DNA from: Actinostola sp. cb2023
Taxonomy: Eukaryota; Cnidaria; Anthozoa; Actiniaria; Actinostolidae
Assembly: GCA_033675265.1 (NCBI GenBank)
Contig: JAUJYZ010000816.1
Coordinates: forward strand, 248,001 to 312,000
DNA length: 64,000 bases
Direction of reading: 5' to 3'
Within the stretch, counting starts at the first letter, position 1. Every line of letters begins with the position of its first letter. A program made the translations under genes and the position numbers. The notes below the pieces were generated by a model. That model was not told where the DNA came from, did not search any database, and saw nothing but the letters and a program-made list of their open reading frames with translations. This document shows positions 1 to 22,571 of this stretch, one piece after another.

Positions 1-74
1 GTATACCAGATTTGATTGGTGTTTGTTTTACTGTATTTACTGATAGTTTTCGTGTTATCGTTTCTAGTGTCCAG

Positions 75-9765
<9,691 letters not shown>

Positions 9766-10680
9766 TGAACCTGGTGAATCAATATACAAAGGTGACTTTT
9801 GTCTGTTACGTGACTGGCGATGATAGAGGAATTACAACCTTTTGTGTTCAATGAGAGTTATTTGGTGAAAGTCGTGTTCCCGTGGGATCCCTGTGGACTT
9901 GCATGTAAACCAGGCTTTGATTATCGTCTACCTCCCATCATGCTCTGCGATTATTTGCGAGGCATGGTGGGTAAACACTGTCTTCAAACGGACTTGACCC
10001 TAGAAATGTTTTCAAAGTTTCTTTTCGAGCTTTTTTCTCTTTGAAAGCCTGAGTAAATTGAAGTTAATATGAAAATATGGTCTGATATGAAAAGCGTCTT
10101 TATTTAACTCTGTTAATGTTTAGGTTTTATTTTAGGTATCCGTTTTCAAATATAAGCTAATTATTTTAATTGAAATTAATTAATCAATTAATTTTAATTA
10201 ATTAATTTTTCATTAATTAATTTTAATTAATTTTAATTAAAAGCTGCAGTAAATTAACTGTAAGCGCTACCATAGCTAGTGACTATACCTGTACAGATTA
10301 AACCTAGTTCGCCTGATTTTTCTAATAGTTAGTTAGTGTTGAAAGTTGTTTTATTGCTAAAGTTTTCCTTAGGTGTGTTTATTTACAAAATCATGGCTGC
10401 AACGTCATGGTCGTGGCCAGTATGGATTGTATCTTCGTTGCTGTAACAATTATCCATATTTGGTCGTGCTGTAATAAAATAATAATAAAAAATGCCGAAT
10501 TAAAATGAAAATTAATGATTCCTTTCGTTCTTCAAACTTGTGATAATTAAGTTTACTGGAAACTGTCAGACGTTCACCTTAGTTAATTGCAGATTATTGT
10601 TGACCCCTAGACTAGCTCTCTCTCTCTCTCTCTCTCTACAATTCCATTAAAAAAGTTTTGTCGAAAAAGTAGTCATACAG
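9766..10680 (+). other. HECTD1 3' UTR and AT-rich intergenic DNA
   Basis: No convincing coding sequence after the HECTD1 stop. There is an AT-rich TTAATTAA tract at about 10160-10245, an AATAAA at 10473-10478 and a short CT repeat at 10616-10637. Confidence 0.6.
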
Positions 10681-10732
10681 GGTCAACGTGAACCAGTTTC
10701 GGTGTGGTGCGCGCTGTGTTGCCATGGCGATG

Positions 10733-10916
10733 AGACGTAGTACTTGAGCCCACGTATTAATGTGACAGCGGTCTTCTTCATAAAGTCATGCAATGTAAGA
10801 CCACGTGTCATGGATATCTGAAATAGACGTAGTACTTGAGCCCACGCATCAATATGACAGCGGTGTTCTTCATAAATCATGCAATGTAAGACCACGTGTC
10901 ATGGATATCTGAAATA
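10733..10916 (-). repeat. 92-bp tandem duplication across the end of the NXPE last exon
   Basis: 10733-10824 and 10825-10916 are near-identical. The unit contains the last coding bases and stop codon of the minus-strand NXPE gene plus the following 3' sequence. The true exon is the copy nearer 10916; the other lies 92 bp further 3'. Confidence 0.9.
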
Positions 10917-13900
10917 GTTTTCCAAAGCCTTTTCTGCAGGGTAAAACACTCGCGCATGATAGTGAACCCCGTCGAACGTTCCCTCTGGATAGGCGTTGCT
11001 GAGCGGGTACACGTCGAGGACAGCGAAACCTGCCGTACACATTTTCTTTGTAGCATATGCGTTGAAAAGCTTGATCCTCTGTAAAAGAAATTAATGTCAG
11101 TGCCATTTTAAAATTGCAATAACCCCAACAAAATCCGATAGAATTCGATCAGCCCCGACAAAATCCGATAGAATCCGATCAGCCCCGACAAAATCCGATA
11201 GAATCCGATCAGCCCCGACAAAATCCGAGGACATCCCGATACAACCCGATAACTCAGTCCGATGAAATCCGACAGTACTCCGACTAAATATGGTAGAAAA
11301 GATAAAATCCGATAGGATCAACAAATCCGATGAAATCCGTCTTTGTAACATTCTCGGGAGAGGACCGAAACCGAGGAGCTCTGGGTACGAGAATGTTTTC
11401 GTAAACGTTACGTTATACTGCGCATGCGTGATTTCACGTACCTGTTCAGTGTGAAATCGTCGTGCGCAGCCCGAGTACAAGTGCGTTTGTTCGCCCAATG
11501 CAGTTATACTGCGCATGCGTAATTTCACGTACTGTTCAGTGTGAAATCGTCGTGCGCAGCCCGAGTACAAGTGCGTCGTTCGCCCAATGCTGTTATACTG
11601 CGCATGCGTAATTTCACGTACCTGTTCAGTGTGAAATCGTCGTGCGCAGCCCGAGTACAAGTGCGTCTGTTCGCCCAATGCAGTTGTAGTCTTCCATACT
11701 ACTTTTCCTCTGTAGTCATGCTTCAGTGTTCGTATCATTCCTTTGATGATCGTTTGATAATTCCTGAATGTCGTGCTCTTTAGAAGATGAATCCCAGTGT
11801 TGAGTAGAAGAGCGCTGTGTTCGTCCATGATCGGCTTCCTAATCACTTCCGAGAGCTCCCCGACGACATGGGTAACATTTAAGTCACTTCCGCCATACCT
11901 TATAATGCAAATAAAAATAGTTTAAAAAATGAAACGAAAATAGAAATCTGCAGTGACATTATGAATGCAGAATAAAATGCGAAACAAGAGTGGCCCCAAG
12001 GTGGAAGCTTGTGGCAATCCGTCACTTGTTCGCTCTGCTGGCCCGTGTTTGCGGGCTCTCCTGGAGAGAGAGAACATTTTTTTAATGCACTGCGCATCCA
12101 TGGAACATTTCACTCGTTTCGACCTGAAATGCATTCTGAAAAAAGGTATGGTTGTGTAAAACCTTTCTGTGGCTTGCTGAGGCGGAACAAGGCAATATTT
12201 AGTAATAGGTGATTGAATTGAGTGATGGTTGTAAAAGGTATCAATGCTAAAGGAAAATTAGTTTCCTGACAAGTAGACCACATTAATGTTATTTACGGGC
12301 AAATGACTCTAACGGTGGTCGTTTTAGGTTCAAAATAAACGCCCTAAGCAGTACCAAACTACGATTGTAACCCAACAAGGTACGGCTGGCGAGAATCCTT
12401 GCCACAGCTGTTGTATGAGAGGTCCCTTTATCCTCTTCCCGAGGGCCCTCAGCGTACGCCATTTTGAAAATAGCGAGAAAAGAGGTCCCTGGGGAAGAGG
12501 TTGAGATCCCTTCACCCCATCCCCTCAGGGTTACTTCCTGGTCGATGATACCAGATACAGATAGCTGTTTAATTACCTGAGGTCCATTTCTTGATGCGGC
12601 TGGTTCTTGATTACATATACCCACACAGGCGTGTAATAACAAGCACGGAATACTTGAGTACATAACGGTTGTGTCTGTAAGGCCTCGTAGAATAGTCTGT
12701 TGACAGAATCGCCGTAGATCCATAGCACACCTGTACCACTAGCATGGCCAGACTGGGGCTGGGGACGGACTATGGCACAAGAAATTATATCGATATTCAT
12801 TTATATTCGGCTTATTTGCATTTATGCTTGCCGTCGTTAGGAAAGCCATGCTTTAGAGGTGCATTCTAAAGAGAGTTGATTGTATAACAGTACATGCACA
12901 TGCAGGAAAGCTAAAGAGGATGGAGTTTTAAAAGCGAAAAAACTTTTAAATTTTCCAGTTTAGCCGGTTTCAAAATCGTTTTTTTTTTAGACTTACTCTC
13001 GATATATGGCTTCCACTCGCCATTCATCCACCTTCCAGAACCATCCCAGACTAATTGACAGTTTTCTGGGCACCATTTCTGACTATCAAAGTCCATCATT
13101 GTCAATTCTGAAAGAAGAAAAAATCAAGTGTATCAAGTCGAGATACACATTGAGTATATCAGTGCGTACATCTAAGTACTAATTAGATGTACATTTTAAA
13201 AACCATCTCTCAAGACAAGCACTCCTAGTACGAACATAATCGTCTGGTCTTACACTGACCTGCCCAGGGGCACCGATCCAGGAATGTTTGCGAGAGGAGT
13301 CCATACAAAATTTACTTCAAACCTTTGGCAAAACTAGATTCTAGGATGAAACAATCAATTGAACCTCAGGTATGACAGGGGGGTCCAACACAAAATTTAC
13401 TTCAAACCTGTGGCAAAACTAGATTCTAGGATGAAACAATCAATTGAACCTCGGGTATCTGACAGGGGGTGCGAACCCCCCGACCCTCCTCCCCCTGGAT
13501 CCGTCACTACTGCCTGACAGTACTGTTAGTCCCAGCGAGTGCCCCGCATTTGCCTGTACCTTCAAATCATACATTTTGTTCGTATTTCGTTCATCTACCC
13601 GTGCCTTACCTTCCATGGTGCTGCTACGTGTGTGAGATACATTGACGGTAATGGTAGACCCGTATCTGAATGGTTTATTAATGTAATCATCTGAGCCGAG
13701 CGTTCCTTCGTGTTGGAATGAACCGTGTCGACATCCTACAGGAACAAACAAGTACATCACAATTAAGCAAATACAATAGAATACCGAAGTGTGACGTCAC
13801 GAAAACAATAATTTTCGCTTTATCAACTTTCGATCCCCGATTTCGAAAGAACATCCATAAAGAAGCTTACATGCCAAATTTGAGAGCAATCGGTTAAATA

Positions 13901-14606
13901 GCGGCTGAGATATGCCCAGTTGAATATATAATTTCCCCACACAAATCACTGTAATTTCGGCCTCTAACGTTTGTGACCACACTTGCTTTAAAGCAAGCCG
14001 GTCGATTGTGAGAGGTCGCTGGTGGTCGTTCAAAGAGGTTTGACTGAGTTTCTTTAAATGTGTCTGTTTCAGTACTGATATAAGGATTTCCCTCCAGAAA
14101 ACTGAAAGATATTCACCTCTTTTAAACCAATCATATGGCGGATTCTTCAACCCATGACAAAGGGTGTACTCTAGTGTTAGCTGCACTATGTATGTCCCAA
14201 GCTCCGATAGAAGGAGCGCTATCTCGTAGGTCCCATTTCTCAGATCATAGACGGACCCCAAGACGCTAGAAGGTCCCTTGACCTTGACCCTCCAAGAGTC
14301 CCCTCCAATAAGCTTCGTTGTGTTTCTCATCGAAACCGTCTGAATATGAATCTTTGTAAATTGACCAGCAGGTTTTGGATCGGCCCACGAGATGTAGCTA
14401 AGATTGACATTAGTTTCCATTTCTCTGGGTCTTTTCTCGTACCCCCACTCCCGAGAACGCCCTGGGCATGGTTTGGATATGAACTGCCAGTCTTGTCTAC
14501 ATCGCTTTTCTCGGCACCAGTCCTTTTTAAATTCTTCGTTGACATTCCTGACAGCGTTGACTGGTGCGAGTCCAAGGACTAAAATCCAAAGCCAATGCGT
14601 TGCCAT
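10899..14606 (-). CDS. NXPE-family protein with PC-esterase domain, six exons, complete
   Basis: Exons in transcript order are 14606-14117, 13735-13610, 13107-12997, 12769-12577, 11898-11622 and 11078-10899. All have GT-AG junctions and matching phases, giving 458 residues. The start Met opens a signal peptide ending near APVNA. An Ig-like/neurexophilin region follows (GGDSWRVKVKGPSSVLGS, residues about 100-163), then a WDGSGRWMNGEW motif. The PC-esterase core has GDS at residues 262-264 (LWIYGDSVNRLFYEAL) and DGVH at 435-438. These are the Ser and Asp/His catalytic elements of the SGNH-like fold, so catalysis looks intact. Several NxT/S sites suggest a Golgi or secreted glycoprotein. Vertebrate NXPE proteins include enzymes that acetylate glycans; the substrate here is unknown. 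NXPE-like genes are abundant in cnidarians. Confidence 0.9.
11140..11345 (-). repeat. 30-bp minisatellite in NXPE intron 5
   Basis: About four copies of a 30-bp unit containing CCCCGACAAAATCCGATAGA, followed by degenerate ATCCGAT-rich sequence, between the last two NXPE exons. Confidence 0.88.
11411..11695 (-). repeat. About 90-bp triplication across the NXPE exon 5 splice donor
   Basis: Three copies, with periods of 91 and 89 bp, of a unit containing the last ~67 coding bases of exon 5 (ending FHTEQ), its GTACGT donor and ~20 intron bases. The copy at 11592-11690 joins the real exon. The two others lie downstream in the intron, each with its own donor. Reading through adds repeats of LYSGCARRFHTEQ. 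Confidence 0.9.
11899..12576 (-). other. NXPE intron 4
   Basis: No domain or repeat recognised. Open frames here are extensions of the flanking exons and lack homology-like motifs. Confidence 0.6.
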
Positions 14607-14691
14607 GGAGATGGGGCTACTTACATGGTATTCACTGTGGCTATTTGTCGAATTAAACAACAACAACAACAATATTACTACAAAAGTTGGA

Positions 14692-14836
14692 TAGAGTGCA
14701 AACACTAAAACCGTGAAACAGTACAAACTATTTAGTGCTAAATAGCACCAATGAAACAATAGAAAACAAAAGACATTGCACTATTTAGTGCTAATTAAAG
14801 TTAGCATAGTTTCATGGTTTTAGTGTTTGCACTCTA
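14692..14836. mobile_element. Short MITE with ~28-bp inverted ends
   Basis: TAGAGTGCAAACACTAAAAC at the left is mirrored at the right end, with flanking TA. A second inner inverted pair contains TTTAGTGCTA. It lies 85 bp upstream of the NXPE start codon, so it may affect that promoter. Confidence 0.75.
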
Positions 14837-16657
14837 CCTGAAAATATGGGTGTTTCACGTCATATATTGTTTTTGGGCTTACGATTCAAATACATTATCA
14901 TTTATTTCGTCTTTTAACTGATTCACTTCACTCTTTTAAAATTAAAATCTCAAAACCATTTTTGTCTGGGACAATTTTGTCGGAGCTCAACTGGTCATTC
15001 TTAGGACGAATTTTTCACACACAAAAAAATTTTTTAAAATATATACTGTTAAGTTGTAATTTGTTTAATCTAATAATAACTCAGAGCTAGATTTGTTACA
15101 TGATGATTACCTTACTTCTTCAAGCTCTAAATCAACTTCTACCCACTTGTTTCAAACTGAATATCACTGACATTACTTCCTGAGAAGAAATGATCACCTG
15201 TCAGACGTCAATTCAAACCATTTTGAATTATCGGGATACAAAAGTACACCATCTGTTATTTGGAATCGAGTGAGATGTTATAACGCCATTGGCCATGTAT
15301 GCATGCATGAAGAGAACGGCTAGCAGCTCGAGGTCATCGGTTAACGCACCTGCTACACATCTGTCGCCTGGTCGGCCATGAAAGTTTACGTTTTTGATCA
15401 CATCTTCACTACGGATTCACCGTTTGACGAGCTAAAATAAAGGTTTATAATTTGAGAAACGGAAATCATGTCGAGTTCTCTGGTTTTAACTGCGGTAAAA
15501 CGAATTGAGTGATTGAGAAAAGAAAAGAGAAATATCCGTGCCTAGAGTTCGAATACACGACTCAATGAACAATGTACACGAACGCGGCAAACAACCATGG
15601 TAAACGTAGATAAGTCCACTTCACTATTTTCGACCCTTTCCCCCCGTTATATGCGCATGAGCGGAACTATGGGCATTTTCGGGTGGCGGTGTGCCACGGG
15701 TACCTAAAAAAAAAACACAAAAATCACCCTATCCCAGACCTAAAAGATGTGATTTTCCGTATCCAGACCTAAGGTCGAACTGAAATCGGCTTTATCCCGC
15801 GGCATATACCCGTATAGCATATATAGGGAAGTACCTGCATATCCTATCCCGCATGCAGCACATACCCATCCCGCGGCAGTAGTTTTGTTTACTCGTGTAA
15901 ATGACGTTTCGTTTTCGTTTCTTTTCACGACCAGAAGAACTGACTGTTGGTCGATGACTAAATATGGCTAATGCGCTACGCCGTGCACATTCGTTAGCAC
16001 ACTTGCAAAAGTCATTACTGCTATACGTCGTGCCAAAGCAGCATATTTATATATTGAACACTTACACAAATCATTAATGAAAAATTGTTCCATTAACTTG
16101 TTGACCCCCAATCTAGTATAATTTATAGGTTTTGCTTGTTCGACCAGAAACGAAATGTTGGATAGTTTACGTCTTGTCCACACGGAGAGTTCAGTTTTGT
16201 TTGTAATTAAGCTTTTTTTGCGAAGGCTTTTCGTTCACATGAAAACGTTGAAATTCTGGGCGAAAACCCCGGGGCGAAAACAGAGATTTTCGCAAACGCT
16301 TTCCGCAGTGGAGAGTATTATCTTGTTCGATGATGTAAAGAGTGAAGGTTACGTGCGCTCTTCATATACATGTATATAGGAAACTGGCAGAACACTTAGG
16401 GCGATCATTTTAACTTTTAAGTCGATTATAATGTAATAATAACTTTAATAAATATTTTAAATTAAAATTCCCAAGGAACGTTTCAAAGCGAACGCGGTTT
16501 CGTGAAGATGGAGTACAGCAAAAACGATTCGAAAATAAAGATGTATCTTATGGGTCGCGGTGTACGGAACCCTACTGATGGACTTGCCGAACCATAAACA
16601 CTGCAGTCTGGTGATTAAAGCGGCGATTTTTATTGTAAGTTTGACAACAATTAACTG
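14837..16657. other. Intergenic DNA with no recognised gene
   Basis: About 1.8 kb upstream of the NXPE gene. Short open frames on both strands show no domain, splice structure or codon pattern that I trust. Confidence 0.5.
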
Positions 16658-16747
16658 CATTAAGTTTACAATTAAAGGTTTTTTTCTTCTAGCAAACTTA
16701 CAGCATTTCTTACAGTATTTGTCTCTAATTCTGTCTCTTAGTTATCA

Positions 16748-17072
16748 CCCAGGGGGGGTACTCAGGGGTATCAGTGACGGGGAGGTGCGAATGAGGCCAA
16801 ACTTTTTAACCTCAAAAAGTCCATTACGCAAAGACAAGACCCCCCAAAAAATCGTAACCCCCAAAAAGTCCAACTTTTCTCCTCATAAAATCGAGAATGG
16901 TAGGATATCATTTTTTTATCAACCCCCCAAAAAGTCCTTGCCAAAATCTTTATATCAAAAAAAGTCCATCAAAATATTGATAACCTAAAAAAAGTCCCAA
17001 GCCGCGAATTTCAAACCCCAAAAAGGTCTTCGCACATCCCCGTCACTGATACCCATAAGTACCCCCCCTGAG
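16748..17072. mobile_element. 325-bp hAT-like MITE with 8-bp target duplication
   Basis: The ends are CYCAGGGGGGGTACT followed by GGGTATCAGTGACGGGG-like sequence, inverted at the two sides. AGTTATCA is duplicated at 16740-16747 and 17073-17080. The duplicated macin locus has an uninterrupted site near 26330. An 8-bp duplication and CAGGG-type ends suggest the hAT superfamily. It lies 3' of macin copy 1. Confidence 0.85.
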
Positions 17073-17280
17073 AGTTATCATACAACATGTTTTAATTAAA
17101 GTTCAGTCTATCTTATCTATCTTATACATTGTCTCAGCTCAGCTACTAATACCATTACCATCGCAAGTCTTTTTGTACCTTTATGCATCTACCAGCAACT
17201 GTTTGGGATCTCACGGTATTTCCCTCTGATCTCTTGCGGCTACCAAAGATGTGCTTGCAATCGGTGGACGTTACGTTTAT

Positions 17281-17601
17281 TTAGAGCCGGCAGCCAGGTG
17301 ATTCTGTTGGTCCCCCCGATGGTCTGCTACCAGTGAAACATTGGCATTGGTAGACCTTTGTATCCTTTGACATCCACCAGCAACTGTTAGGAACAAGACA
17401 GCACACTCCTCCGCTTTTCCCCTTGTTAATTCTGCAGTGAGGGTCACATTTCAGCCATAGACCCAACTGACCAGGCTTGTCTTTGCCGAAACCGTGAGAC
17501 CATCTTGAGCATCTGCTCCAGTCACCATAGCAGTCGGCCTGGACCTCAAACACGAATATCGTCAGGACCAACAAGATAAATGCCTTTCCAAAATACTTCA
17601 T
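17281..17601 (-). CDS. Macin-family cysteine-rich antimicrobial peptide precursor, copy 1
   Basis: Single exon, 106 residues. Macins such as hydramacin of Hydra and theromacin of leeches are secreted antimicrobial peptides with a disulfide-stabilised knottin fold. The Met opens a hydrophobic signal peptide (FILLVLTIFVFEVQA). The mature part begins with the family hallmark DCYGDWSRCSRWS. Later motifs are GLWLKCDPHC, GGVCCLVPNSC and YQCQC, with ten cysteines in all. It ends in a short Gly/Pro-rich tail. Length and spacing fit the family, though 10 rather than 8 Cys is nearer theromacin. The coding sequence is intact. A diverged paralogue is at 26519-29161 within the same segmental duplication. 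Confidence 0.9.
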   Translation of the reverse strand: MKYFGKAFILLVLTIFVFEVQADCYGDWSRCSRWSHGFGKDKPGQLGLWLKCDPHCRINKGKSGGVCCLVPNSCWWMSKDTKVYQCQCFTGSRPSGGPTESPGCRL

Positions 17602-18093
17602 GATTCAGTAATTGTCTCTCTTTTGGCCAGTGCCTGCTTTATGAAAACTGGATGTGAAAGCAGATCTAGTATAGCAAGATACTCTGAAGTATACAGTGAG
17701 TACTGATGCCTATGTCCAGATATGGTTGTCTTTTTATAATATTTTAATACGTTATATATATAAATGTCAAGGACACGTCAAAGTGATGGGAGGATACGCG
17801 TACTAGGGCATGACCATGTGTTTACCTTCTAAAAAGGTAGTACCAAATATCGGCTATTCTTAGAGACACGTCACAACTTGTGTTCGGTTTTACTTCCTGT
17901 TTTATCAATCAAACTATATTGTACCTTGGCTTTCCTGTCAACCATAATAATAATAATAAGGCTAATTTACGCAATATATATTTTTTGATTTTTCAGATGT
18001 AAATACTGCAAAGTTCTGTGGTCACTGTGGTCCAGGGGTTACTCTGTATCATCAGGGGTACAATATTACCAGGGGTACTCATGTATCACCAAG

Positions 18094-18120
18094 GGGTCGT
18101 GGGGGGGGGGGGGGGGGGGG
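18094..18120 (+). repeat. Poly-G tract
   Basis: A run of about 20 Gs after GTCGTGGG, matched by a similar poly-G run at 35757-35780 in the duplicated segment. Its exact length is unreliable in any assembly. Confidence 0.8.
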
Positions 18121-18627
18121 TACTTAGTATTACCCAGGGAGTACTCAGGTACTCAGTGTTACTCAGGGCCCGGTTGCTCAAAAGTGGGTTAACGTTAACT
18201 CAGGATTAAAAATAGCTATTCTAGATATTTGATTGGATGAGAGACTATATTTAACCCTGGGTTAGCATTAACCCGCTTTCGAGCAACCAGACCCAGGGGG
18301 TATTCGTTTAGTATATGCAGGAGGCTTTGATGGCAAAGTGATGGGAGTTTACATGTCCCTTAAAGACTCCAAGATTTAGATTATTTCAGATGCCTTCATA
18401 ATAATAATAATACTAAAAAAGGTACGAGTTGTTATCCGAATACTATTCTTTTTCGTGTTTCATCACTCAACTATATTACTACTTGAACATGTACTTGGAC
18501 ACCTATCACTGTAAGACAGATATCAATAAATAATATATGCTAATTTATGCGATAATATTTAAAAAAACACTAATTAATACATGTGACTATTATTTTGAGT
18601 TGTTTGGACACTGCTGTACTCTTTGAG

Positions 18628-20060
18628 GGGAATCCCGAAACGTCGAGTTTGGTATCGAGTTCGAGTTCGAGTTCGAGTTCGAGTTACGGTTCGAGTTACG
18701 GTTCGAGTTACGGTTCGAGTTATGAATTCGTTGAAATTTACTTTGTTAAAATCTTTCTTTTGTATATCGGGCATTTTAAGAAACGTTTTGTACTCGAAAA
18801 TTAAAAATTGTGTGAACCTGCAAATAAATAGGTACCGGTACACCAAGAACTACACTGAAGGCAGGAAATAGACCCTATATGTAGGTTAGAATACGCGTAT
18901 CTTCGTTTTCATACGGTGAAAAGGAGAAAGGAAAACCCTCAGTACTGACAATGCATTCCTGAAATTCATGTGCGCTTCGACAAAATATACCCTGCGAGCA
19001 GAGGTTTTTTTCTCGCCGTTTCCTGGGCGAGTAGAAAAAAAGGCTTATGATCTTTTGCGAAACGAAACGATGCGATACGAAACGAAACGATGCGATATAT
19101 TTGAGATGGCTTATATAGTCTATATATTAAACGTATCACGTATATGACAGCGGATATCACATCCCAATCAGAATGGACCGTTCCCACGGATGAAATGGAC
19201 AAGAAACGATTGCGAAATCAAAACATTTCTACGTGCATGGAAGATTGTCAAAACACTGGGTGAATCAGTAAAATTCAAGAATATCTATAACGTGTAACGA
19301 TGACACAAGTATAACGAACCATTTTCTTCCACTTATCTTCATTCTTTCAAACAGAAAACCCCGATTTTATACAAACAAACATATTTTTAGCATATTTTTA
19401 CAGTCTCAAATAATAAATTGTTATCATGATATGTCTACTAATTGTGTCATGATGAACATTGCACAATGCTGTAATACTGACTCCCCTAAAACACTTCTCT
19501 CGTGTTCTGATCAGTCCCCGCGTGCTATAAATCTGCACATAGCACGCGTGCTCGTTTTCTATTTCTTCATTACGTTTACTTATTAACTTAAAAACACTCA
19601 TTGAACAGTGGCGTACACACATCAAGCATTAATATTTGTTGCGATAATCATTCACATGATCCGTGTTCAGTACCTACGGGTCCTACGGCAAGATACGTAG
19701 AAAGTCGAAATCTATTAAGATGGGAGCCTCGTTGAAGTTGTCTTTCATTGCGTTTTTTAGTTTTACTCGAGATTTGTTCGGAGCGTAGCATGGCTAGTAC
19801 TGTGGGTTTTCCCTGTGCCCTGTGTCACGTATTAAAGGCTACGCATCTCACCTTCATATAGTAATAGTTGATATATATTAATTTCAGTTCACGAAGTAAA
19901 TTTCAACGAATTCACGAAAAGTTTTGTCGAAGAACGAATAAACCCTGGGATCCAGGGTCGGACTTAGGACGCACCATAACTCGAACTATAACTCGAACCG
20001 TAACTCGAACCGTAACTCGAACTCGAACTCTAGTCCAAACTCGATGATTCATGACTCCCC
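18628..20060. mobile_element. 1.43-kb hAT-like element with 8-bp target duplication
   Basis: TCTTTGAG occurs at 18620-18627 and again at 20061-20068; the paralogous segment near 36380 has it once, uninterrupted. Sub-terminal inverted repeats of GAGTTCGAGTT/GAGTTACGGTTC units lie at about 18655-18720 and 19978-20045. No transposase is visible, so it is non-autonomous. Confidence 0.85.
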
Positions 20061-20179
20061 TCTTTGAGATGTATTCACTCAGTCTTAGCCCGATTCAAAG
20101 AATATAATCCATAAATTTACAAACAAACCAGTTGTCCAATGTTAACATTTTTTTTGCTACAAGATCTACATTTATTATA

Positions 20180-21832
20180 GCCTCCTAAAGCAGACCCGTG
20201 TCCAGGCTTCAGTTTTACTTCGCTGGCCACTGGGTCTGCTCAACTGAACCATACATTCCTTTCCAATTGTTATACGCCCATTGAACTAGCCAATGAAATC
20301 ACTCGTATTATCAGTGCCAAAACAGTTCCCACACTTTGAGTTATCTTTAGAGATATCGTGTTGCAAAGCTCTAGCTTGTTTAAAAAAATTCATAATCTGA
20401 TCAATGATGTTTAAACCCGGTTAAATGACCACAGATAATGATATAAACACTACAAAGAAAATCATCAACGAGGACTTGTGCTTTATTTGTGCCAAAAGTG
20501 AGTCAAAGGAGAGGAAAACCCGGAAATATTCTGACGAACGAAAGTTAATTTACTGGCACTCTTGTCCCGTACTTTGGATATCAACATACAAGAATATTTT
20601 GAATACGGTATTCAGGGGCGTAGCGTGCATATACGCACGTACGCACGTGCGTACAATTTAAAATCCTTAAAATATAAATATTATAAGAAACATAAAAGTA
20701 TTTAAAAAAAAAGAAATCTAAGACAAAATCTTAACAGCTGTATCAGTTTAAACTTCCTGGAAACTACTCACAGAAGGCAGGAAAATGCTATTTTGGAGAC
20801 CCTATACCTCAAAAATTTTCAGGGAGCATGCCCCCGCATCCCCCTACGAGCTCGCGCCTTCGCCACTCGTCAGATTGTGTCCCCAATAAATTTCCCCTTG
20901 CAGTCAGTCATTGTAGGTATGTATAATGATAATTGTAGTTAGTGCAGTCTCAAACAAAATAAATACCAAAAAACTGGCTTCGCCTCGGGTTGTTATATCG
21001 CTATTAGCGATATATATAACGGTAGCGGTATACAGTAACCCGTTTACATAAATCCTTTACATAACCTATGCATAAATAATTTACACATCCTTTACATAAA
21101 TCCTTTACATAACCTATACATAAATCATTTACACAGCCTTTACATGAATCCTTTATATAACCTTTACATAAATCCCCCCAAAAAGCTGAGTGATAAATGC
21201 ATTTTACTATGTATTTATGTAGCGAGAAAGTCCGCTGGAAAACGAAGAAAATGGTATTTCCAAGGCTCTTGATTTCTAAATTTTCAGGGGGGCATGCCCC
21301 CTCACCCCCCTAGATGCTCACGCCTTCGGCGATCGTTGCTATGTGCGTACATTGGGAAAAAAGCACGCTACGCCCCTGTACGGTATACGTAACTCTTTGT
21401 CTGTCTGCAGAAGTTGCTTTGCTAAAGTGAATAAATGACCAGAATCGTGTATACCGTTGTCATAGATCAGTTTCAATGCTTGATATATCAGTAATGACTT
21501 TCCATGACCAGTCGGAGGTTGACGAACAAATCCTTTTGTTCAAAATAAATCGCTCGGATCGATTGACTTTTGCTGGTGGATATTCAACTGTTGAATTTTG
21601 AAAACATCACATCGCTATAGCTTGAAAACACTCTTCAAACTCCAGTACGAACTGTCAGTTCACGTGATGTTTGTTCGTGGAAGTCCATAGAGGTCAAAGT
21701 CCGCACCACCACAGATTTAAGAGGTTCGTTCTGATTGGCTAATCCACTGGAAAGGAATGTATCGCTCACTGAGCAGACCCTGTGGCCAGCGAAGTAAAAC
21801 TGAAGCCTGGACACGGGTCTGCTTTAGGAGGC
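20180..21832. mobile_element. 1.65-kb inverted-repeat element with a nested hAT-like insertion
   Basis: The ends are about 60 bp inverted repeats starting GCCTCCTAAAGCAGACCCGT. TACATTTATTATA flanks both sides (20167-20179 and 21833-21845), a 13-bp direct repeat that is unusually long for a DNA transposon. No transposase frame was recognised. Confidence 0.8.
20612..21378. mobile_element. 767-bp hAT-like element nested in the 20180-21832 element
   Basis: The ends are CAGGGGCGTAGCGTGC and its reverse complement. TACGGTAT is duplicated at 20604-20611 and 21379-21386. The interior holds two related GGGCATGCCCCC blocks near 20826 and 21290. Non-coding. Confidence 0.85.
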
Positions 21833-21859
21833 TACATTTATTATACAGTCAGTAAAATC

Positions 21860-22081
21860 CGAGGACATCACACCAACTGTATAAAATAATGTTTTCAATT
21901 TCTGCGCGCGGAACTGCGAGTTGATACCAGCACCATTACATTCAGTTCTCACAATGCCGTGTACTTTTGCATCTCAAATTGAAATTCTACGCGAGGAAAT
22001 TGAATACATAATGAATCACGTGACTTTATTGTAGTATTGTAGTCTTTTCATCTGGACAACCCTTTTTGAGAATGACTGTAT
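21860..22081. mobile_element. Dispersed MITE-like repeat, partial copy also at 35125-35250
   Basis: The right end, around CATCTGGACAACCC and GAGAATGACTGTA, and the interior block around TCTCAAATTGAAATTC recur in inverted orientation at 35125-35250. Left boundary approximate. Confidence 0.6.
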
Positions 22082-22571
22082 GTATATTTGTGGTTTCTTT
22101 AAGTATAACTTGTGTAAATGAATTTTATAACCTGTACAGGTTTCATAGCTAGCTTACATCTTTGCCATCTCTTCTGTAAATTTTGAGTTTTTAAAAGCTG
22201 CAGAACTTTGTCATTTAACTATACATGTACAAATATACACATAAACATAAACTAGGCTACCTAACAGCAGTAAATGCTGACGGTGAATGCAATGTTAGTA
22301 GCTGTGGATAAGAGTTGGTGCCGGAGAGCTTAGAGTGATTCCAATAAACCTGGGCACTACTAATTAGCTGTTAGTGTATATTAGATGCAAAGTAACAAAA
22401 GACAACAAAAGAGTGAGTGTCTAATAGTGTGTATTGGTAGATTTTCCGCGAGTATAAACTGAGTTTCAAAAGTTCGTTGTTGGACGTTGTATTTGCCGTC
22501 GATCGTAGTATAGATGCGCCTTTTACGGCTTCGACCGGGCCACTCTGACTTCAGTCGCCAGCGCTTCTTTT

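Noticed and set aside
9820..10044. 74-residue frame just after HECTD1
   Set aside because: No domain and no separate gene signals; it lies in the probable 3' UTR.
12289..12723. 144-residue minus-strand frame overlapping the NXPE gene
   Set aside because: It is a different frame from the PC-esterase exon (12577-12769) and continues into intron 4; the GDS-containing frame is the real one.
15740..16379. Short frames at 15740-15928, 15968-16183 and 16155-16379
   Set aside because: No recognisable domain, signal peptide with family features, or splice partner; they are compatible with chance.
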